From contig JAPOVI010000012.1 of assembly GCA_026708265.1 (NCBI GenBank), positions 1 through 32,135 on the forward strand: a stretch of DNA of 32,135 bases, read 5' to 3'. Positions 23,528 to 30,201 of the stretch are shown here, one piece after another (the stretch's first letter is position 1; each line of letters begins with the position of its first letter). This DNA is from Acidobacteriota bacterium. Its GTDB lineage: Bacteria > Acidobacteriota > Vicinamibacteria > Vicinamibacterales > UBA8438. The position numbers and the translations under genes are program-made. A model generated the notes under the pieces. It was not told the origin of the DNA. It was given only the letters and a program-made list of their open reading frames with translations, and did no database searches.

Positions 23528-24606
23528 CGGCGGACGAGCGTCAGCGCGCCGGCGCGCAGCAGCGGCCACGACGCGGCGACGCTCGCGAGCAGCCCCGTCG
23601 GCACCGCGAGCGCCACCGAGCGCCACGCGACGGACGGCGTGATGCGCACGAAGGTCAGCGCCGTGTCGTAGCGCCACTGGAAGAAGCGGTTGAACACGCC
23701 CTCGAAGGCGACGGCGAGCAGTAGCCCGAACAGCGTGCCGGCCACGGCGACGGCCAGCCCCTCGGCCACCACGTGCAACGCGAGCCGGCGCCGGGGGACG
23801 CCGATCAGGCGCAGCGTGCCGAGCGTCTCGCGCCGCTCGTTCACGCGCATGACCATCAGGGCGAGCAGGAAGAGCGAGCTGGCGACCACGGTGACCACGG
23901 CCACCGCGAAGTGGAAGCGCTCGATGACCGCGAACGTGCTCGACGGGCCCGTGTCGCGCGCCGTCGGCTCGATCAGGAGGCCCGGCACCTGCGCCCGCAG
24001 GTCGGAGGCGAAGACGAGCGCGCCGGCAGGGTCGGCGAGCGCGACGTTGATGGCGTCGACGGACTCCTCCCCCAGCGGATCGTCGGGATCGGCGCCGAGC
24101 GCGAGCAGATCCGGCAGGTGGAAGCGCGCCTCGTGGCGCGCGCTCATGACCCGCATCGGATCCGGGGTGGGCTCGTAGGTGCCGGCGATGCGGAACGGAC
24201 GCGCGCCCGCGCCCGACGGCTCGGTCGAGAAGTGGACCACGTCGCCCGCTCGCAGGCCCTCGGCCGCCGCGAGCTGTCGCGAGACGAGGATCGACGGCGG
24301 CCCGGCCTCTCTCTCGGACGCGGGCGCGGCAACAGCCGCAGGCACCTCCTGATCAGAACTCGGGAGCAGTGCCGGGAGCGCGACCTGCCGGTCGCGGTGG
24401 GAGTCTGCGCTCGTGCGGGCTTCCTGCGTCGCACGAGCGACGGCGCGGACTCCCGGCGCGCCCATAGGGTCGTGCTGGGAGTCTGCGCTCGTGCGAGCTT
24501 CCTGCGTCGCAGGTTCTACCGGGTAGACACCTGCCGCAGCAATCAGGAAGGGGGCCGCCGCGCAGGCGGCGAGGCCGGCCAGCAGCGCGAGCGGCGGCCG
24601 CGCCAT
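23524..24606 (-). CDS. FtsX-type ABC permease with repeat-bearing N-terminal linker
   Basis: 360 residues from ATG 24606, 8 bp after the ankyrin gene stop. A first helix (LALLAGLAACAAAPFLIAAA) is followed by a low-complexity segment that contains two near-identical peptides (ATQEARTSADS) from a DNA direct repeat. A periplasmic domain and three C-terminal helices follow, with VMRVNERRETLGTLRLIGVPRRR as the typical coupling segment. It likely pairs with the second permease. The N-terminal 100 or so residues look shortened and rebuilt compared with usual FtsX permeases, where the first helix is followed directly by the periplasmic domain. Whether it still functions cannot be told from sequence. 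Confidence 0.85.
   Translation of the reverse strand: MARPPLALLAGLAACAAAPFLIAAAGVYPVEPATQEARTSADSQHDPMGAPGVRAVARATQEARTSADSHRDRQVALPALLPSSDQEVPAAVAAPASEREAGPPSILVSRQLAAAEGLRAGDVVHFSTEPSGAGARPFRIAGTYEPTPDPMRVMSARHEARFHLPDLLALGADPDDPLGEESVDAINVALADPAGALVFASDLRAQVPGLLIEPTARDTGPSSTFAVIERFHFAVAVVTVVASSLFLLALMVMRVNERRETLGTLRLIGVPRRRLALHVVAEGLAVAVAGTLFGLLLAVAFEGVFNRFFQWRYDTALTFVRITPSVAWRSVALAVPTGLLASVAASWPLLRAGALTLVRR
24399..24511 (-). repeat. Two 35-bp direct repeats inside the permease gene
   Basis: 24399-24433 and 24477-24511 are identical except at one base (GTGCGGGC versus GTGCGAGC), 78 bp apart. As 78 is a multiple of 3, both copies read in the same frame. Between them lies GCGCGGACTCCC, an inverted form of the GGGAGTCTGCGC at each repeat start. 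Confidence 0.85.
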
Positions 24607-24614
24607 CGGCGGCG

Positions 24615-26264
24615 CTACTGATCCTCGGCGGCGACCGCCGGCACGTCGCGGACCCGTTCCTGGACGGTGCCGGGGACGCCGAGGCGGGTGTTGGCCCCGA
24701 GGCTCGCCAGCAGCTCGGCCGTCTCCGGCCACGCCTGGAACTGGAACGACTGCTTGGAGCCCTCGGCCATGCGGAAGGCGGTGCGCCCCCGGAAGTCGCG
24801 GGCGTCGATGTCGGCGCCCTCGGCCACGAGGTACTCGATGACCTCGTTCAGGCCGCGGAACGCCGCGCCGTGCAGGGCCGTGAAGTCGGCCTCGTTGACG
24901 GCGTTGATGTCGGCCCCCGCCTCGAGCAGGACCCGCACGGCCGTCTCGGCCCCCGGCGAGCGGAGTCCGCGCGGCTCGCGGGGCCGGAAGGTCGGCTGCC
25001 CGAGCCCCGCCGCGGCCATGAACGGCGTCGTGCCGTCGTCCGTGGTCAGGTGCAGGTCGGCACCCGCATCGAGCAGGGTGCGGAGGATCTCGGCATGCGC
25101 CTCGGGGTTGCCGGGGCCTACGCGATAGGCGCCCCCGTTGGCGGTGTAGGCGGCCACCCAGAGCGGCGTCGCCCCCCGCAGGTCGCCCGTGCCGCAGGCG
25201 AACGGCTCGAACGCGCCCTTGGTCGGGTAGCCGATGTAGGTCATGAACATCGCGGAGGTCGTGATCCGCGCGTTCGGATCGGCGCCCCGCTCGAGCAGCG
25301 CGCGCACCAGCGGCAGCCGGCGCTCCGGCGGCAGCGTGACGCGCGAGAAGCCCGCGCGCAGGTACGAGCCGCCGTAGCCGTGCCGGCGCGACCAGTCGCC
25401 GAGCCAGTAGTAGACGCTGCCCGCCGCGGCGTGCAGGGCCTGAATCCCGGCCATCGAGCTGTTGGGATCGGCCCCCTGCTCGAGCAGGAACATGGCGAAC
25501 GCGTCCTGCCCGGCGGCAATCGCGTAGGGTAGCGCCTGGGTCCCGTCGCTGCCCGGCTCGTTCACGTCGACACCGACCGCGATCAGCCGCTCGGCCATCG
25601 CGATGTCCCCGTCGAGGGCGGCGTAGAGCAGCGGCGTGATGCCCTTCGCGGTCGAGGCGTGCGCATCGGCCCCGGCCCCGAGGAGCACGTCGACGATCTC
25701 CGGATGCGGTTCCGCGACCGCCCACATCAGCGCCGTGCTGCGGGTCTCGGCCGTGGCCGCGTTCACGTCGGCACCGTGGGCGACGAGCTTGCGAACGACC
25801 TCGACGTTGCCGGTGCGCGACGCGGTCATCAGGGGCGTCAGCCCGCTGACCTGCGACGCGTTGACGTTGGCGTCGGCGGCGAGCAGGCGCTCGACCATCC
25901 GCAGGCTGGCGTTCTCGGCCGCCCGTTCGAGCGCCGTCACGCCGTGGTCGTCCGCGGCGTTCACGTCCGCGCCCGCCGCCAGCAGCGCGTTCACGGTGTC
26001 GAGGTCGTCCCAGTGCGCGGCCCAGAGCAGCGCCGTGGCGCCGTCCGCCCGACCCGCGTTCACGTCGGCGCCCTTGTCGATCAGTTGGCGCACGGCCGCC
26101 GCGTCGTTCACGGCCGCCGCGTTCACGAGCTCAACGTCCAGGTCCTCGGCCGCCGCCGGCACACCGGCGGCGGCCAGGATGGAGACGCAGCACGTCACGT
26201 ACAAGAAGAAGAACAGGGACACGAACCGTGCCTTGCCGGTGTGCCGGGTCGGATTGATGGCCAT
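24615..26264 (-). CDS. Secreted ankyrin-repeat protein
   Basis: 549 residues from ATG 26264. A signal peptide or anchor (residues about 14-39, FVSLFFFLYVTCCVSILAAA) precedes about eleven ankyrin repeats, each ending in a variant of LLxxGADVNA. Between repeats 7 and 8 is a loop of about 50 residues rich in Tyr, Trp and Gly (VYYWLGDWSRRHGYGGSYLR); another loop (MFMTYIGYPTKGAFEPFACG) separates repeats 8 and 9. Ankyrin repeats bind proteins; being exported, this one would act in the periplasm. It sits 8 bp before the first permease and so probably belongs to the same operon. Secreted ankyrin proteins are frequent in Acidobacteriota. Confidence 0.9.
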   Translation of the reverse strand: MAINPTRHTGKARFVSLFFFLYVTCCVSILAAAGVPAAAEDLDVELVNAAAVNDAAAVRQLIDKGADVNAGRADGATALLWAAHWDDLDTVNALLAAGADVNAADDHGVTALERAAENASLRMVERLLAADANVNASQVSGLTPLMTASRTGNVEVVRKLVAHGADVNAATAETRSTALMWAVAEPHPEIVDVLLGAGADAHASTAKGITPLLYAALDGDIAMAERLIAVGVDVNEPGSDGTQALPYAIAAGQDAFAMFLLEQGADPNSSMAGIQALHAAAGSVYYWLGDWSRRHGYGGSYLRAGFSRVTLPPERRLPLVRALLERGADPNARITTSAMFMTYIGYPTKGAFEPFACGTGDLRGATPLWVAAYTANGGAYRVGPGNPEAHAEILRTLLDAGADLHLTTDDGTTPFMAAAGLGQPTFRPREPRGLRSPGAETAVRVLLEAGADINAVNEADFTALHGAAFRGLNEVIEYLVAEGADIDARDFRGRTAFRMAEGSKQSFQFQAWPETAELLASLGANTRLGVPGTVQERVRDVPAVAAEDQ

Positions 26265-26319
26265 GTTCGTGCTCCGCTCCTCTACCGTCGACCGTTCGTG
26301 ACCGGCAGCCTCTGCGGGG

Positions 26320-27249
26320 CTACTCGGTCGTCTCCCGGACCGTAACGGTGACCTCCCGGTTGGCTTCGAGGCCGCCGTCGTGCGCCTGGGCGCGCAGTAT
26401 GTACGTGCCGGGCTCGTCGAACGTCGCGTTGACCTTCCAGGTGCCCCCCGGCGGTACCGGCGGGGGCGCCCACCCCGGAGCCCACGGCGAGTTGGCGCCG
26501 CCGCGGTAGTTCTCCCAGACGTCGTACTGCGGCGGGTCGAACGTGACCTGCTGGCCCGGACCCCGATAGACGAACCAGACCAGCCGCAGGCCGCTCGCGC
26601 TGTCGGGGGTGCCGCGAAGGCCCGTGTCGAGACCCAGGATGGGCGAGGCCACGGCGCGCCGCTTCGGAACGCCGTCGTCGCTGGCCCGCGCCGTCAGCGC
26701 GATCGGCTCGCCCACGGTGGCGCTTCGGCTGCCGCCGCCGACGACGTCCAGCGTCGGCCGCCGATTCCCGAAGATGTTGAAGGCGCCGCCGGCCGGTCCG
26801 CCGGCGCCGTTGTTGTTCATGACCGCGATGTCGTTCAGGAAGTAGTCCGGGTGCAGCGTGGCGTAGGCGCGCTGCGTCTGCCCGTTGGCGGTGAGCGTCC
26901 AGATTACCTCGTCATCCTCGCCGAAGTCGGCCGGCACGTGGACCCGGAAGACGATCCGGTTCCGCCGCGGGAGGAAGTGGGTCGGCTGACCCTGATCGGG
27001 GCCGCCCGGCTCGATGACATTGTCCGGACCGACCGGGATGTCCAGCGCGTCCCAGTTCCGGTTCATGTACCCGAACACCAGGTTGTACGAGCCGTCCCGG
27101 TTCTGCTCCCAGCCCTCGTAGGCCGGCGAGATGCTGTCTCCCCCACCCGATGCCTGCGCACCGGCGGGGGAAGCCGCGACGGCCAGAACGGCAGCGGCCA
27201 GGGCCGCCGCGCGCAACGCCTTCAGCGTCCACGTTGATTGCGCCATCAT
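26320..27249 (-). CDS. Secreted hypothetical protein, Acidobacteriota-type
   Basis: 309 residues from ATG 27249, with GAGGAG six bases before it. Signal peptide 1 to about 32 (ending SPAGAQ). The mature part is beta-rich: YEGWEQNRDGSYNLVFGYMN near the start, a central IVFRVHVPADF and IWTLTANGQTQRAYATL, and a C-terminal Ig-like domain (TYILRAQAHDGGLEANREVT). No Cys and no catalytic motif. I do not know its role. It starts 9 bp after the cytochrome/monooxygenase-like gene, a pairing I have met in this phylum, which suggests a periplasmic partner of that protein. Confidence 0.75.
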   Translation of the reverse strand: MMAQSTWTLKALRAAALAAAVLAVAASPAGAQASGGGDSISPAYEGWEQNRDGSYNLVFGYMNRNWDALDIPVGPDNVIEPGGPDQGQPTHFLPRRNRIVFRVHVPADFGEDDEVIWTLTANGQTQRAYATLHPDYFLNDIAVMNNNGAGGPAGGAFNIFGNRRPTLDVVGGGSRSATVGEPIALTARASDDGVPKRRAVASPILGLDTGLRGTPDSASGLRLVWFVYRGPGQQVTFDPPQYDVWENYRGGANSPWAPGWAPPPVPPGGTWKVNATFDEPGTYILRAQAHDGGLEANREVTVTVRETTE

Positions 27250-27258
27250 GGATGCTCC

Positions 27259-28677
27259 TCAGTCGTTGTCGTTGTCGGTCAACTGCCGCGACATGGAGCG
27301 CGGGAACTCCTCGTAGCTGCACAGGGGGCAGCCGAGCACGTCTTCGCCGGCCTTCACCCCGAGAAGCTCCTTGCGCTTGGCGACCTCGGCCGCGAACTCG
27401 GCATCGTTCATGTACACGGCCTGGCCGATGTTGATCATCATGTTGTCGATCGACCGGTGACCGAGTCCGGACCAGTTCCGCGGATCCGAGACGTTCGGGT
27501 TGGTCGGCGTGTTGTCGAAGTAGCCCCGGATGCGCAGGATGGTGCCCTTCGGCAGCAGCGGCGCCACGTGGTCCTCGAACGTGTAGACGCGGACCCAGTT
27601 GTGGTTGTAGCCGGCGCAGCTCAGCGTCTCGACCCGGTTGGCCCAGATGGTGTCGAGGCACATCCGGACGCCCGCCGCGTGCATGTGCGGCTCGTAGACG
27701 GTCAGCTTCGTGTGGTCGAGCAGCGTCGTGTAGGCCTCGAACTCCTGGTCCGCCTCCATCGGCTTGATGTCGAGCTCCATCGTCGCCGGGCCGACGATCT
27801 GCACCTGGCGGGTCGGCTCGTAGCCCTCCGGATGGAACTTCAGGCCGATCTCGAGGTGGGCGCGCGTGTGGCGGCCATTCGAGTGCAGGTGCGCGGACGG
27901 GAAGAGGATCTTCGAGCCGGCCCGCAGCAGCTTGCCGGACTCGGGATGGAACTCGTCCGGGTTGCGGCCGACCTCGTGGACGGGCCAGAAGCCGTCGTTC
28001 GGGTCGGGGACGCCGTCCGGGCCGACGGGGACGATGACCAGGTGGTGGATCACGTAGAGGCCGCCGATCGTGTCGCGCTCGGGCTCGCCCTCGAAGTCGC
28101 TGACCTCGCGCATCTCGATCGCGGACACGTAGCGGTCCTCGGTCAGGCCGGTCTCGACCTCGCCCATCGGGCCCCACCAGTCGGGGGCGGTCGGGGCGAC
28201 CTCGATCGACGGCGACTTCAGGATCAGGTCCGGCTGGCCGAGCTGCCAGTCCGAGGCAGCGGCCACCGTCTCCTCCGCGGCCGCGTCCACGGCCTCGCCG
28301 CGCGGTGCGCCATTGTCGGCCCACTCGGCGATCTTGGCGATCTCCTCATTGCTCAGAGAGATGTCGCCCTTGTAGTCCTGGATGCCGATGTCGCGCTCGA
28401 TGTACCAGGGCGGCATCACGTCGGGCTTGCCGATGCGGCCGGTCCGGTACTTCATCGACCGCGCCCAGGGACGCGCGTCCTCGTAGGTGAGGAGCGACAT
28501 CGGCGCGACCGACTCCGGGCGGTGGCAGTTCTGGCAGCTCCGCTCGAGGATCGGGGCGATGTCCTTGTTGTAGGTGACGGTGCTCTCGGCCGCCGCCGCA
28601 GGCGCGGACGCTGCGAAACCGACCGCCGCCGCCACGATCACGGCCAACGAAAGGAGACGAAAGCGGGGTGCGGGCAT
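27259..28677 (-). CDS. Cytochrome c fused to Cu type II monooxygenase-like domain
   Basis: 472 residues from ATG 28677, with AGGGAGG about 10 nt upstream. Signal peptide 1-30. Residues 31 to about 130 form a c-type cytochrome: heme-binding CQNCH (48-52) and a likely distal Met88 in DVMPPWYIE. The following 340 residues resemble the PHM-type ascorbate-dependent copper monooxygenases: VIHHLVIVP (paired His for one copper), AHLHSNGRHTRAHLEIG, and EPHMHAAGVRM (His-x-His for the second). A CPLC motif lies near the C-terminus. The layout suggests a periplasmic oxidase or hydroxylase fed by its own heme; substrate unknown. First gene of the long minus-strand operon, divergent from the epoxide hydrolase. 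Confidence 0.85.
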   Translation of the reverse strand: MPAPRFRLLSLAVIVAAAVGFAASAPAAAAESTVTYNKDIAPILERSCQNCHRPESVAPMSLLTYEDARPWARSMKYRTGRIGKPDVMPPWYIERDIGIQDYKGDISLSNEEIAKIAEWADNGAPRGEAVDAAAEETVAAASDWQLGQPDLILKSPSIEVAPTAPDWWGPMGEVETGLTEDRYVSAIEMREVSDFEGEPERDTIGGLYVIHHLVIVPVGPDGVPDPNDGFWPVHEVGRNPDEFHPESGKLLRAGSKILFPSAHLHSNGRHTRAHLEIGLKFHPEGYEPTRQVQIVGPATMELDIKPMEADQEFEAYTTLLDHTKLTVYEPHMHAAGVRMCLDTIWANRVETLSCAGYNHNWVRVYTFEDHVAPLLPKGTILRIRGYFDNTPTNPNVSDPRNWSGLGHRSIDNMMINIGQAVYMNDAEFAAEVAKRKELLGVKAGEDVLGCPLCSYEEFPRSMSRQLTDNDND

Positions 28678-28713
28678 GATGGCAGAACCTCCCTCTTGCC
28701 GATGGTCCGCAAC

Positions 28714-28719
28714 ACAATA
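28714..28719 (-). promoter_or_regulatory. Putative -10 box (TATTGT) of the long minus-strand operon
   Basis: GGTATTGTGTT on the minus strand, 36 nt before ATG 28677, with a ribosome binding site AGGGAGG downstream of it. Weak match; -35 not evident. Confidence 0.3.
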
Positions 28720-28782
28720 CCTCAACTCGCGTGACGGGAACCAACGTTTTTCGGCAGGCGCGAACCGGCGCGAGACCCGGCC

Positions 28783-28813
28783 GGAGTCCGCGCCGTGCGC
28801 GGGCGCGGACTCC
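28783..28813 (+). repeat. Perfect 11-bp inverted repeat upstream of the epoxide hydrolase
   Basis: GGAGTCCGCGC (28783-28793) pairs with GCGCGGACTCC (28803-28813) across a 9-nt loop. It ends 2 nt before the putative -10 box, so it covers the -35 region. It could be an operator or a REP-like element. Confidence 0.8.
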
Positions 28814-28815
28814 TG

Positions 28816-28821
28816 TAGGAT
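28816..28821 (+). promoter_or_regulatory. Putative -10 box (TAGGAT) of the epoxide hydrolase gene
   Basis: TGTAGGAT follows the palindrome directly. Transcription from about 28828 would give an 87-nt leader carrying AAGGAG (28901-28906). The preceding 20 bases resemble the tannase promoter region. Confidence 0.4.
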
Positions 28822-28914
28822 CGGTTGGCGCCGAGCGGAGCCCTCGGAGCGCCGAGGGGAACCGCGGGTTGGGGCGCCCGGCGTGCGAGACCCGTGCAAC
28901 AAGGAGTGGGATCC

Positions 28915-30162
28915 GTGAGACGACAGGTACTGGCAGGCGGCATGTGCGCGATTGCCGTGGCGGTGGCGGGCGCCACCCTCAGCGGCACGGGGGCGGAGCA
29001 GGCCGAGCCGGATCCCACGGCGATCCGGCCGTTCACGATCGACGTGCCGGACGCCGTGCTCGGCGATCTCCGCGAGCGGCTGGCGCGCACGCGCCTTCCC
29101 GACCAGCTCGAGGACGTGGGGTGGGACTACGGGGCGGAGCTCGGCTACGTGACCGACCTCATCACCTACTGGCGGGACGAGTTCGACTGGCGGGCGGCCG
29201 AGCGCCGGCTCAACGAGCTCGACCACTACAAGACGGTGATCGACGGGCTCGACATCCACTTCATCCACCAGCGCTCCCCGGTGGAGGGCGCGCTGCCGCT
29301 CATCATCACCCACGGGTGGCCCGGGTCGGTGGCGGAGTTCCTGAAGGTGATCGGTCCGCTGACCGACCCCGCCGCGCACGGCGGCGACCCCGCCGACGCC
29401 TTCCACGTCGTCGCGCCGTCGATGCCCGGCTACGGCTTCTCCGACAAGCCGCGGGAGCCGGGCTTCGGCCCCGAGCAGATCGCCGACGTCAACGCGAAGC
29501 TGATGGCGCGGCTGGGCTACGAGCGCTACGGCGCGCAGGGAGGCGACTGGGGCAGCATCGTCAGCACCTGGCACGCGTTCAAGCACCCGGAGGAGGTGGC
29601 CGGCCTGCACCTGAACATGCTGGTGGCGCAGCCGCCCGCGGGGGTGGAGGATCCGACGGCCGGCGTCCCGCCGGAGGAGCTCGCGCGCTCGCAGGCCCGG
29701 CTGTCGTTCTACAACACGGACGAGAACGGCTACGCGCAGATCCAGGGCACGAAGCCGCAGACCGTCGGCTACGGGCTGAACGACTCGCCGGCGGGCCAGG
29801 CGGCCTGGATCGTCGAGAAGTTCCGGGCCTGGTGCGACTGCAACGGCGACCCGGAATCGATCTTCACGCGCGACGAGCTGCTCACCAACGTCATGATCTA
29901 CTGGGTGACCGAGACGGCCACCTCGTCGGCCCGCCTCTACTACGAGGCCGGCGGCGCGACCACGGGGCTCGGGCGCGTGGAGGTCCCGACCGGGGCCGCC
30001 ATCTTCCCCTACGAGCTCTTCATCACGCCGCGCGCGTGGGCCGAGGCGGCCTTCAACATCACCCACTGGACCGAGATGCCCCGCGGCGGGCACTTCGCGG
30101 CCATGGAGCAGCCGGAGCTCTTCGTCGAGGACCTGCGCACCTTCTTCGGGACGGTGCGCTAG
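28915..30162 (+). CDS. Secreted epoxide hydrolase (EHN-type alpha/beta hydrolase)
   Basis: 415 residues from GTG 28915; AAGGAG at 8 nt spacing selects this start over the longer ATG frame at 28825. Signal peptide 1 to about 30. The N-terminal EHN domain (PFTIDVPDAVLGDLRERLARTRLP) leads to an alpha/beta hydrolase core: oxyanion-hole HGWPGS (133-138), VVAPSMPGYGFSDKP, nucleophile Asp211 in GAQGGDWGS, and catalytic His393 in RGGHFAAMEQPE. Tyr residues in NVMIYWVTET may activate the epoxide. These features define microsomal-type epoxide hydrolases, which open epoxides to diols; export from the cytoplasm is unusual for the class but common in Acidobacteriota. A hairpin follows the stop directly. 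Confidence 0.92.
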   Translation: MRRQVLAGGMCAIAVAVAGATLSGTGAEQAEPDPTAIRPFTIDVPDAVLGDLRERLARTRLPDQLEDVGWDYGAELGYVTDLITYWRDEFDWRAAERRLNELDHYKTVIDGLDIHFIHQRSPVEGALPLIITHGWPGSVAEFLKVIGPLTDPAAHGGDPADAFHVVAPSMPGYGFSDKPREPGFGPEQIADVNAKLMARLGYERYGAQGGDWGSIVSTWHAFKHPEEVAGLHLNMLVAQPPAGVEDPTAGVPPEELARSQARLSFYNTDENGYAQIQGTKPQTVGYGLNDSPAGQAAWIVEKFRAWCDCNGDPESIFTRDELLTNVMIYWVTETATSSARLYYEAGGATTGLGRVEVPTGAAIFPYELFITPRAWAEAAFNITHWTEMPRGGHFAAMEQPELFVEDLRTFFGTVR

Positions 30163-30180
30163 CGCGCCCGGACGGGCGCG
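30163..30180 (+). terminator. GC hairpin immediately after the epoxide hydrolase stop codon
   Basis: CGCGCCC (30163-30169) and GGGCGCG (30174-30180) form a perfect 7-bp stem with loop GGAC, followed by only two T. It may be a weak terminator or attenuate read-through into the next gene, whose ATG is 21 nt further on. Confidence 0.45.
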
Positions 30181-30201
30181 TTGGGAGTCCGCGCGGGTGC
30201 C

